Part shown: piece after piece, positions 1-6,223 of the stretch
How the letters are laid out: each line of letters begins with the position of its first letter
How positions within the stretch are numbered: the stretch's first letter is position 1
Origin: Roseburia sp.
GTDB taxonomy: Bacteria > Bacillota > Clostridia > Lachnospirales > Lachnospiraceae
Length of the DNA stretch: 6,892 nucleotides
NCBI GenBank assembly: GCA_017621905.1
Contig: JAGASC010000309.1
Span: 1-6,892, forward strand
Direction: 5' to 3'
Program-made: the position numbers and the translations under genes
Notes under the pieces: generated by a model
What the model was told of the DNA's origin: nothing
Seen by the model: the letters and a program-made list of their open reading frames with translations, nothing else
Databases searched by the model: none

Positions 1-1
1 A

Positions 2-1390
2 GACGGTGCCCATACTTACAAACCTCACCTTACCTTTTACGGTTTCCGTTACTTAAGGGTCAATGAATTCCCGGGTGGTGCTGCAACTGTCAAACCGGAA
101 AACTTTACCGCCATTGCGGTTCACTCAAACCTCCGGCGTATCGGCAGTTTAAACACTTCAAGCCCGCTGCTGAATCGTTTGTTTGAGAACATTATCTGGG
201 GACAGAAATGTAATTTCCTGGACGTTCCCACCGACTGTCCGCAGCGTGACGAGCGTCTCGGCTGGACCGGTGATGCACAGGTATTTGTGCGGACTGCCTG
301 CCTGAACTTTGATGTGGAAAAATTCTTTACCAAGTGGCTGGCAGATATGGCTGCTGACCAGCATGCGGACGGATATGTAGGTCACATCATCCCGGACTTA
401 CTGCAGGCTGCGACTGCAAGTGCAGCCTGGGGAGATGCCGCTGCAATTTGTCCCTGGGAAGTATATATGGCATATGGTAATCCTGCTATTTTGGAAAATC
501 AGTTTGCATGCATGAAGGGTTGGGTAGATTACATTACTTCCACCACCAAAGACGCAAATCTCTGGACCGGAGGTTCCCACTACGGTGACTGGCTGGGACT
601 GGATGCGCCAAGCGGAAGCTACAAGGGCTCCAGCCGGGAAGAATTTATTGTTTCTGCTTATTACGCTTACTCCACTTCTCTGGTAGTGAAAGCCGGAAAA
701 GTGCTCGGCAAAGATGTGTCTTTCTATGAGACACTTTACGAAAATATTGTAGATACCTTCCGCAAGACTTATACGGAATACAAAACCCAGACAGAATGTG
801 TTCTTGCCGTTCATTTTCATCTGGCCAAGGATTGCCAGGCTGCCAGCGACCAGCTTGCTGACATGGTAAGAAACTGTGGTGTGAAACTGCAGACCGGATT
901 TGTGGGAACACCGTATCTGCTGCATGCATTGAGCGATTACGGTCACGCTGACCTGGCTTACTCACTGTTGCTGCGTGAGCAGTATCCGTCCTGGCTGTAT
1001 CCGGTTACCAAGGGCGCTACCACGATTTGGGAGCACTGGGATGGCATTATGGAAAATGGAGATTTCTGGAGCTCTGACATGAATTCCTACAACCACTATG
1101 CCTACGGCGCTGTTGCGGACTGGATGTATGGGGTTGCTGCAGGAATCAAGCCGTTGGAAGAAGCGCCTGGTTATGCAAAGGTTTCTATTGCTCCGATTCC
1201 GGATACACGGCTGGGATGGTTCGGCGCGTCTCTGGATACCAGACACGGAAAGATTTCCTCGAAATGGACGAAAGAGACAGATCGTTTCCGCTATGACATT
1301 ACCACACCTGTGGAAGCTGTGGTTACCATTGCAGGAGAGACGCAGACTGTGCCTGCGGGAAGTTATGTGTTCTACAGTAAGTTTGAGTAA
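2..1390 (+). CDS. GH78 alpha-L-rhamnosidase, C-terminal part (5' end outside window)
   Basis: The enzyme hydrolyses terminal alpha-L-rhamnosyl residues from plant glycans, pectic oligosaccharides or glycosides by an inverting mechanism. The open frame enters from the left edge (first full codon at 2) and gives 462 residues. GH78 proteins are usually about 900-1000 residues, so roughly half is missing. Visible residues 1-60 hold the YGFRYLRV and SPLLNRLFEN segments that precede the (alpha/alpha)6 barrel. The family signature DCPQRDERLGWTGD spans residues 78-91. Asp78, Glu84 (general acid, codon 251-253) and Asp91 match Asp630, Glu636 and Asp643 of Streptomyces avermitilis Rha78A. The TIWEHWDG motif carries the probable general base Glu344 (codon 1031-1033), about 260 residues after the acid, as in characterised members. 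A C-terminal beta-sandwich (Bac_rhamnosid_C type) starts near residue 376. The reading frame is intact. Whether it is secreted cannot be judged without the N-terminus. The gene is convergent with the minus-strand cluster, so it may belong to a separate unit. Confidence 0.96.
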   Translation, partial: DGAHTYKPHLTFYGFRYLRVNEFPGGAATVKPENFTAIAVHSNLRRIGSLNTSSPLLNRLFENIIWGQKCNFLDVPTDCPQRDERLGWTGDAQVFVRTACLNFDVEKFFTKWLADMAADQHADGYVGHIIPDLLQAATASAAWGDAAAICPWEVYMAYGNPAILENQFACMKGWVDYITSTTKDANLWTGGSHYGDWLGLDAPSGSYKGSSREEFIVSAYYAYSTSLVVKAGKVLGKDVSFYETLYENIVDTFRKTYTEYKTQTECVLAVHFHLAKDCQAASDQLADMVRNCGVKLQTGFVGTPYLLHALSDYGHADLAYSLLLREQYPSWLYPVTKGATTIWEHWDGIMENGDFWSSDMNSYNHYAYGAVADWMYGVAAGIKPLEEAPGYAKVSIAPIPDTRLGWFGASLDTRHGKISSKWTKETDRFRYDITTPVEAVVTIAGETQTVPAGSYVFYSKFE

Positions 1391-1409
1391 GAATTTATTA
1401 TAAGTTAAG

Positions 1410-1450
1410 AACAGCCGGTTGATTGCACTTTACATCGACCGGCTGTTTTT
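1410..1450 (+). terminator. Intrinsic terminator of the rhamnosidase gene
   Basis: A stem of AACAGCCGGT (1410-1419) pairs perfectly with ACCGGCTGTT (1438-1447). It extends inward through one G-T wobble and three further pairs, to 14 bp closing a 10-base loop. A run of five T ends at 1450. It begins 20 bases after the rhamnosidase stop. Read on the minus strand, the hairpin is followed by TTCTTAACTT, which is weakly T-rich, so it might also stop transcription arriving from the convergent MBL gene. Confidence 0.88.
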
Positions 1451-1469
1451 CAATTGCATGATATCTCAC

Positions 1470-1494
1470 GCCCTTAGCAGTAAATACTAAGGGC
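1470..1494. repeat. Short hairpin between convergent genes
   Basis: GCCCTTAG (1470-1477) and CTAAGGGC (1487-1494) form a perfect 8-bp stem with a 9-base loop. It lies 11 bases beyond the stop codon of the minus-strand MBL gene. Neither strand has a T run after it, so it is not a canonical intrinsic terminator. It could help protect the 3' end or act together with the neighbouring hairpin at 1410-1450. Function is inferred only from position. Confidence 0.45.
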
Positions 1495-1505
1495 TGTCTG
1501 AACTA

Positions 1506-2345
1506 TTACGTAATTAGTTCAATTACTTGGTCTCCATCCTTTATTACATAATGTTGTTTTACACCGAGTTCTTCCATCCACCCGCGGGTCTCTAAGGTTT
1601 TAAAACAACATGTATTATATCCATCTCCCATGTCATTGTTCCATAACCAGACCGGTGTACACCACATACAAGCCTTCGGTGCAATTGCCTGATAAACCTC
1701 TTTTGTCACTCCTGCCTGTCCGTGATGGGCCATCTGGCAATAATCGCTTTTTAAAGCAGAACCATATTTATTCAACAACTGATTCCCCGCTTCTGCACCC
1801 AGGTCTCCCAAAAACATAACCTTCTGTCCGCCCAGCATCATACGAATTACAATGGATGAATTATTTCCGGCATTCCCCGTCCATACAGGATTTGGCGAAT
1901 ACAAAATATCAAACACCGCACCGCCAATCTCATAGCGGTCTCCCTCACTTACGATGACAGCAATATCAGCAAAACGAGGCAAAAGACTATAAAATTCCTT
2001 TATGGCTGCAGAAAAATGAGGTTCATTTTTTTCCATGAACTGAATCGATGGAAAATTATAATATACATGTTGGATTTCTATGCTTTCCGAGTGCTTTTCG
2101 ATCATTTCCATGAAACATTCAATGTGATCATGGTGGGCGTGGGAAAGAAACCAGCCTGCAACCCGCGGTTTCCTTTCTCCGGAAATTTTTCTCAGCTGAT
2201 TCAGCAAATATTCCCATTCTCCCCGGTATCCGCCATCCATTACAATCAGTTCGCCCATTTCTGTTTCAATGATGAAGCTATTCATTTGTCCGGGGTATTT
2301 ATCCTGACTACTGGAATTATTTAACATATGTATTGCATTTTTCAT
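1506..2345 (-). CDS. MBL-fold metallo-hydrolase, ComEC C-terminal-domain-like
   Basis: This 279-residue protein has the metallo-beta-lactamase fold and no signal peptide or membrane segment, so it is probably cytoplasmic. The metal-binding motif HAHHDH is at residues 69-74 (bases 2124-2141), after the MDGG turn at 36-39. Later metal or structural motifs are NNSS (161-164), FLGD (178-181, Asp181 a likely bridging ligand) and AHHG (206-209). The NNSS/GD/HHG order is typical of the hydrolase domain at the end of the ComEC competence protein and its stand-alone relatives. Here the DNA-channel part is absent, so a DNA uptake role is not implied. The start at 2345 has AGGAGG five bases upstream. 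The gene ends the minus-strand cluster, 54 bases after the serine hydrolase. The substrate is unknown; MBL relatives cleave phosphoesters, lactones, thioesters or lactams. The C-terminal part (about 225-255) contains a Trp/Cys-rich stretch that I cannot assign. Confidence 0.88.
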   Translation of the reverse strand: MKNAIHMLNNSSSQDKYPGQMNSFIIETEMGELIVMDGGYRGEWEYLLNQLRKISGERKPRVAGWFLSHAHHDHIECFMEMIEKHSESIEIQHVYYNFPSIQFMEKNEPHFSAAIKEFYSLLPRFADIAVIVSEGDRYEIGGAVFDILYSPNPVWTGNAGNNSSIVIRMMLGGQKVMFLGDLGAEAGNQLLNKYGSALKSDYCQMAHHGQAGVTKEVYQAIAPKACMWCTPVWLWNNDMGDGYNTCCFKTLETRGWMEELGVKQHYVIKDGDQVIELIT

Positions 2346-2350
2346 GTCTA

Positions 2351-2356
2351 CCTCCT
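2351..2356 (-). promoter_or_regulatory. Ribosome binding site of the MBL gene, partly in a small hairpin
   Basis: AGGAGG lies five bases before the ATG at 2345, which supports that start. The same bases are part of a small inverted repeat, with GGAG (complement of 2352-2355) and CTCC (complement of 2362-2365) around a six-base loop. The hairpin could partly mask the site, but four base pairs is weak and may be chance. Confidence 0.7.
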
Positions 2357-2377
2357 ACGCCGGAGCGTTTTTTTCAA

Positions 2378-2394
2378 GCAAAATTTTATTTTGC
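2378..2394. repeat. AT-rich hairpin between serine hydrolase and MBL genes
   Basis: GCAAAAT (2378-2384) and ATTTTGC (2388-2394) form a perfect 7-bp stem with a 3-base loop, 5 bases after the serine hydrolase stop. On the transcribed (minus) strand it is followed by TTGAAAAAAACG rather than a T run, so termination here is unlikely. It may be a weak pause or processing point between two cotranscribed genes. Confidence 0.35.
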
Positions 2395-2399
2395 AGAGT

Positions 2400-3545
2400 T
2401 TATGTTCTGTCCAAAGCGGCATTTACATCCTGTTCAAAACGGCGGGCCGTCTTAGCACCGGAACCGCCATCATACCTTGAATTTTTCAAATAGACTGCCG
2501 TTATCCGGTTTACAGGGTCTACCCAGAAATGTGTACCATAGGCACCACTCCAGCCAAAGGCACCACAGGGCAAATCCGCATAGGCTTCTTCCTTAATCAC
2601 CCGAACACCTAGTCCCCATACTTCCTGTCCGCTCATGATGGCAGGTGGAAGCTGTGGTGTCGCCATTTCCCGAATCATTTTTTCGCTGATGAGCTGTTGT
2701 CCTTCAATTCTGCCATAGTTTAGCAGCATGGCTGCAAATTTTTTATAATCCTGCAATGTAGATGCCAGCCCTGCTCCCCCACAAAAGCAGGTGGTAGGAA
2801 TGCTCTCAAATACGCTGTTTTCCGGGAATTTTTCGGTTCTGCCAACCCCATTTTCATATGAATGCATTGGAATCATACGCTTCCACTGTTCTTCCGTAGG
2901 AGAGAATGTGGTATCAACCATACCAAGAGGCGAGAATATCTCTTTTTCCAGAAATACGTCGTAGGGCATTCCAGATACAATTTCAACAATACGCGCCAGC
3001 ACATCAAAGGCATGCAGTGCACTATATGCCTGATTTGTAAAGGGTTCAAAGTCCAGCGGATTTTCGGCATAAAAGTTTACCATCTGCTCCAGATTTTTCC
3101 GTTCACATACAGGAAAACTTTCCTGGAGGAAGTCGCCTACCGTTCCACTTCCCAGACCACTGGAATGCGACAAAAGATGCCGGATTGTAATCGATGTTTT
3201 CGCCGGAGATATGATTTCTATTTTATCCTGACAGACCTGTCCCACATTCATTTGACCAAATTCAGGAATCCACTTTGAAACCGGCGTATCAAGCTCCAAT
3301 GCTCCGCGATCGATCAACAGTAAAATTGCAGCCGCAGTGATTGGTTTTGTCATGGAAGCCAGACGAAACAGCGTGTGCTCCGACACCTGGATTCCGATTC
3401 TTTCGTCCCCGAAGCAGTCCTGATAGACAGTCTGTCCATCCTGCATAACGGCGACTGCCACACCGCCTACCCTTCCGCTTTCAATATCCGAAAGAACCGT
3501 AGTTTCTATTCGGTCTTTCAATATTTTTTCATTTAATACCTGCAT
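2400..3545 (-). CDS. Serine hydrolase, SxxK beta-lactamase/family VIII esterase type
   Basis: This 381-residue protein belongs to the Pfam Beta-lactamase (PF00144) fold shared by class C beta-lactamases, DD-peptidases and family VIII esterases. The nucleophile motif is SMTK at residues 64-67 (bases 3345-3356), in the usual RLASMTKPIT setting. IRHLLSHSSG follows at 121-130. The second motif is YSA (174-176), with Tyr174 as the probable base, and the YSALHAFDVLARIVE context is the esterase-like form. The third motif is GWSGAYGT (331-338), resembling the W-G-G/W-S-G of family VIII esterases rather than the KTG of beta-lactamases. No signal peptide is present, so it is likely a cytoplasmic esterase rather than a resistance enzyme or cell-wall peptidase. 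Its ATG is one base after the araC stop. A GAGG site (3555-3558) lies inside araC, which suggests translational coupling. In this setting it may deacylate an imported sugar derivative (inference). Confidence 0.9.
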   Translation of the reverse strand: MQVLNEKILKDRIETTVLSDIESGRVGGVAVAVMQDGQTVYQDCFGDERIGIQVSEHTLFRLASMTKPITAAAILLLIDRGALELDTPVSKWIPEFGQMNVGQVCQDKIEIISPAKTSITIRHLLSHSSGLGSGTVGDFLQESFPVCERKNLEQMVNFYAENPLDFEPFTNQAYSALHAFDVLARIVEIVSGMPYDVFLEKEIFSPLGMVDTTFSPTEEQWKRMIPMHSYENGVGRTEKFPENSVFESIPTTCFCGGAGLASTLQDYKKFAAMLLNYGRIEGQQLISEKMIREMATPQLPPAIMSGQEVWGLGVRVIKEEAYADLPCGAFGWSGAYGTHFWVDPVNRITAVYLKNSRYDGGSGAKTARRFEQDVNAALDRT

Positions 3546-3546
3546 C

Positions 3547-4494
3547 CTATTTTTCCTCTAACTCTTTCTTTTCTATCGCATTGTCTTCCTGCGAAATTTC
3601 TGATGGCGTAACCTGTAAGTCAATTTTTTGATTATCTACCACCCGGGAAAATTCTTTTTCCCGGTATGCCCGGGGCGATGCACCCATTGCTTTTTTAAAG
3701 GCCTTGATAAAATAATTATGATCGGGAAATCCCACCTCATGGGCCACATCCTCCACCCGCATATTTCCACGCAGTAATAAGGAACACGCAATCTCTATCC
3801 TGTGCTGATTCAGATATTGAATCGGCGACATTTGAAGGGATTGCCGGAATAATTTGGACAGATAGGAAACCGAAACTCCGCATTCACCGGCGAGGTAATC
3901 CAGGCTCACAGAATTCATGTATTCCGTCTGTATCAAATTCACACAATTCTGTACAATACCACTGGTGGAATGCTTTTTTGTCTCTGCATTTAAGGTCTCG
4001 TACAGGTTCATCATGAATTGATACGCATACCCCGATGCGAGAAAAAAGCTATCCATTTCATCTTTTAAGGCAATTTCATAGATTTTATTCCAATACAACA
4101 GCACGGCAGAATTTTTCGGAATCTCCACAATATGTCCAAATTGTTCCGTGATATCACGCCAGATTTTCAAACTGGCCAAATTAAAGGATATAAACTGGAT
4201 CTCCCAATGAGAAGCATCCTTCGCACGGTAATACTTATACTGGCCCGGACGTTCAATCAAAAATGCCTGCCCCGGTTTCATCCGATACTTTTTCCGGTTA
4301 TATTCCAGAATTCCCTCCCCGGAAACCGTATACTGAAAAACACACTGCCGCTCCGTTGCCACTCGGCAGTCATGGTAGTACTTTTTTGATTCCGACCAGT
4401 ATTCCCACCCAATGGAATATAAAGAATAGTAATCCTCATAAAAACGCTGATCCCTGAACTTGTATTCAAATGATCTATACTCCGGATGCCTCAT
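3547..4494 (-). CDS. AraC-family transcriptional regulator
   Basis: This 315-residue protein has an N-terminal cupin-like AraC binding region (about residues 40-110, including VSGEGILEYNRKKY and MKPGQAFLIERPG) and a C-terminal pair of helix-turn-helix motifs. HTH1 is near 197-228 (LAGECGVSVSYLSKLFRQ) and HTH2 near 245-278 (VEDVAHEVGFPDHNYFIKAF), ending in the family hallmark ASPRAYR. The start is placed at 4494 because AGGAGG lies seven bases upstream. An in-frame ATG at 4530 would add 12 residues but has no ribosome binding site and that extension looks non-conserved. After the DNA-binding domain there is an unusual charged tail of about 35 residues, rich in Glu, Lys and Gln. The gene sits between the transporter/glycosidase genes and the two hydrolases and probably senses the imported sugar and activates some or all of these genes. 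The ligand is unknown. Confidence 0.95.
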   Translation of the reverse strand: MRHPEYRSFEYKFRDQRFYEDYYSLYSIGWEYWSESKKYYHDCRVATERQCVFQYTVSGEGILEYNRKKYRMKPGQAFLIERPGQYKYYRAKDASHWEIQFISFNLASLKIWRDITEQFGHIVEIPKNSAVLLYWNKIYEIALKDEMDSFFLASGYAYQFMMNLYETLNAETKKHSTSGIVQNCVNLIQTEYMNSVSLDYLAGECGVSVSYLSKLFRQSLQMSPIQYLNQHRIEIACSLLLRGNMRVEDVAHEVGFPDHNYFIKAFKKAMGASPRAYREKEFSRVVDNQKIDLQVTPSEISQEDNAIEKKELEEK

Positions 4495-4501
4495 TCCTGT
4501 T

Positions 4502-4507
4502 CCTCCT
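4502..4507 (-). promoter_or_regulatory. Ribosome binding site that fixes the araC-type start
   Basis: AGGAGG on the minus strand is seven bases upstream of the ATG at 4494 and downstream of the alternative ATG at 4530. This perfect site at good spacing decides in favour of the 315-residue protein over the 327-residue one. Confidence 0.85.
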
Positions 4508-4539
4508 CTACACAACTGCACCTTTCCCATCAGCTTTGC

Positions 4540-4578
4540 AAAAACAATCGTAACTATTCAGTACTTTCATAGTTACGA
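4540..4578 (-). terminator. Inverted repeat after the GH127-like gene: probable weak terminator, or operator
   Basis: The arms TCGTAACTAT (4548-4557) and ATAGTTACGA (4569-4578) are perfectly complementary over 10 bp around an 11-base loop. On the minus strand the hairpin starts 7 bases after the GH127-like stop and is followed by TTGTTTTTG, as in an intrinsic terminator. The stem is A/T-rich (four G-C pairs), so termination may be partial, letting some transcripts continue into araC. The alternative is an operator bound by a regulator, since it lies about 50 bases upstream of the araC start. No convincing -10/-35 pair is visible in the remaining gap. Confidence 0.6.
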
Positions 4579-4585
4579 CCGCATG

Positions 4586-6196
4586 CTAGAACAAAATTTT
4601 TATTCTTCTTTTCAACACCTCTTCACGTGTCAGATAAATGCTCTGGTTGAGCGGATAAAGCACATGGTCCTGAAAAGAAAAAGATCTGTTCTCATTATAC
4701 TCCCATTTACTCAAATCATCCAGAGAAAAAATATCATCTGCATCGCAGCCAAGCTGTAAACATCCGTACCAGCAGGTTTTCTTTGTCGATGCATGAAGCG
4801 CATCTGCAAGGTATAAATGCAGCGGAAGCTCCAGTGTAAGAATACACGGGCCTGGGATTGTCATTGTCAACATATTGTTTTCCATCTGCACAGCGCAAGG
4901 TTCGCCATTTATCAGAACCTTGATTTTCTGCACATCCGTATGTTCCGGTATATAACATTGAAGCCGGCAGTTTTCCGTACACCGTTCCAACTGTATCTTA
5001 ATATGTCCCTCATAAGGGAATTTCGTATCCACTGTAAACTTGAACTGATCAAGCTCATATTCCCCGGATAAGTAATTCGTAAAAATACCGCTGTTCTCTC
5101 CCGGCAGGAAGGCATTCCGCACAGCATAGCTCAGCCCTTCTGCCCCGCGCATGGTGCAGCACCAGCTGGCTTCATAATGCGCCTCCTGCACATAGAGCAG
5201 CTCATTCTCTCCGTCTGCAACCGCACACACATCACATCCGAAACCGCCATTGCTTCTCTGCGCATGCCCCAGGGCATTATAAAGAATCTTATTTGCATAC
5301 GCCAGATACGCTGCATCCTTCGTCTGCTTGAATAATTCCATCGCCAGCATATAGGAATCCACAATTGCACAGGTTTCCGTCCAGGTGGGTCTTCGAAACC
5401 AGTTGAAATTTGCATAATTTTCCGTCATGCCCTCCTGACAATAAAGCGCAAAAAAACGGCATGCAAAATCCAGATATTCTTTCTCTCCGGTCTCCTGATA
5501 AAGTCTCATGATGCCACGGGTCGCACTCAAGGAGGCATGTGTCTGCAGGGATGCTCCCACAAAGTCGATTTTCATAAAGGTTTCCGCCATTTCCTGAAGC
5601 AGCGGAAGAATCCTTTCATCATGATATATCTGATAATACTGGCTCAATGCATCCATGGAAATATAGGCACATCCGATGTCTGTGGAAAGCAGCCAGTCAT
5701 TCACAGAGCCATCCTGCAATTTCCCGATGGCTTCCCCGTTACGGCTCCTGCAATCTCCCAAAGGGTACCGGTAATATGCTCCTGTAATCGGAAGATACAG
5801 GTTTTCCACTATTTTTTTTATCATTTCTTCCAGAAACGGCCGCATGTCACAACATGCAGCTTCCATCAGCCCACGCAAGAGCCAGTTATGCCCTGACAGC
5901 TGCTGTTCATTTATTTTACCCTGCGCCAGCGACTGCTCACCGAGATATCCGTTCTGCGCCAGCTGCCCGTGGATTCCCTGCAGCATGCCTTCCAGATAGG
6001 CAGGCTCTGCACCGGTAATATTCTTCAGCAAAACCAATGCCAGAATGGTTCTCCCCTCCCAATCTCCCGGCCAGCTATAACCACTCGCGGTTTGCCGGAA
6101 TATGTATTCCGGACGGTAATCTTTTTCCTGCAGGCGCGTGTAATTCTTTAAAATGCGATACTCAAATTCTTCACGAAGTTTTATATTAGATTGCAT
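4586..6196 (-). CDS. GH127-superfamily glycosidase (beta-L-arabinofuranosidase-like)
   Basis: This 536-residue protein has the layout of the GH127/DUF1680 superfamily: an alpha/alpha barrel with generic helical repeats (SWPGDWEGR at 41-49, SATRGIMRLYQETG at 224-237) and a C-terminal beta domain from about 370. In the Bifidobacterium enzyme HypBA1, zinc is held by Glu338, Cys340, Cys417 and Cys418, and Cys417 is the nucleophile. Here TWTETC gives Glu274 and Cys276, and SWCCTMRG gives Cys346 (likely nucleophile, codon 5159-5161) and Cys347, with similar spacing (70 versus 77 residues). Glu259 is a candidate acid/base. The protein is shorter than HypBA1 (about 650) and has 19 cysteines, including an extra CDVC at 321-324. 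No signal peptide is present, so it is likely cytoplasmic, acting on imported oligosaccharides. The ATG at 6196 has AGGA six bases upstream, and the permease stop is 27 bases away. The sugar specificity could differ from L-arabinofuranose. Confidence 0.82.
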   Translation of the reverse strand: MQSNIKLREEFEYRILKNYTRLQEKDYRPEYIFRQTASGYSWPGDWEGRTILALVLLKNITGAEPAYLEGMLQGIHGQLAQNGYLGEQSLAQGKINEQQLSGHNWLLRGLMEAACCDMRPFLEEMIKKIVENLYLPITGAYYRYPLGDCRSRNGEAIGKLQDGSVNDWLLSTDIGCAYISMDALSQYYQIYHDERILPLLQEMAETFMKIDFVGASLQTHASLSATRGIMRLYQETGEKEYLDFACRFFALYCQEGMTENYANFNWFRRPTWTETCAIVDSYMLAMELFKQTKDAAYLAYANKILYNALGHAQRSNGGFGCDVCAVADGENELLYVQEAHYEASWCCTMRGAEGLSYAVRNAFLPGENSGIFTNYLSGEYELDQFKFTVDTKFPYEGHIKIQLERCTENCRLQCYIPEHTDVQKIKVLINGEPCAVQMENNMLTMTIPGPCILTLELPLHLYLADALHASTKKTCWYGCLQLGCDADDIFSLDDLSKWEYNENRSFSFQDHVLYPLNQSIYLTREEVLKRRIKILF

Positions 6197-6223
6197 AAAT
6201 ATTCCTATTCCTTTACTGTTGTT

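Noticed and set aside
179..181. TTG at 179 as the start of the rhamnosidase
   Set aside because: The frame is open to the left edge and the upstream residues (YGFRYLRV, SPLLNR) match GH78, so this TTG is an internal leucine.
398..946. Minus-strand open frame of about 182 codons opposite the rhamnosidase
   Set aside because: It lies wholly inside a strongly conserved GH78 coding region, has no recognisable motif and no ribosome binding site. It is a shadow frame.
2378..2394. Hairpin as a terminator between the serine hydrolase and MBL genes
   Set aside because: On the transcribed strand it is followed by A-rich rather than T-rich sequence, and the stem is only 7 bp and AT-rich.
2862..3278. 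Plus-strand open frame opposite the serine hydrolase
   Set aside because: It is antisense to clear coding sequence and its translation shows no domain.
1506..3545. Paired beta-lactamases (serine and metallo) as an antibiotic resistance module
   Set aside because: Neither has a signal peptide, the serine enzyme lacks the YxN and KTG motifs, and the metallo-enzyme matches ComEC-type rather than class B enzymes.
4495..4530. Longer AraC start at 4530 adding 12 residues
   Set aside because: There is no ribosome binding site before it, while the ATG at 4494 has AGGAGG at seven bases. The extra residues overlap that site.
5537..5896. Plus-strand open frame opposite the GH127-like gene
   Set aside because: It is a shadow of the conserved minus-strand gene with no independent start signal.
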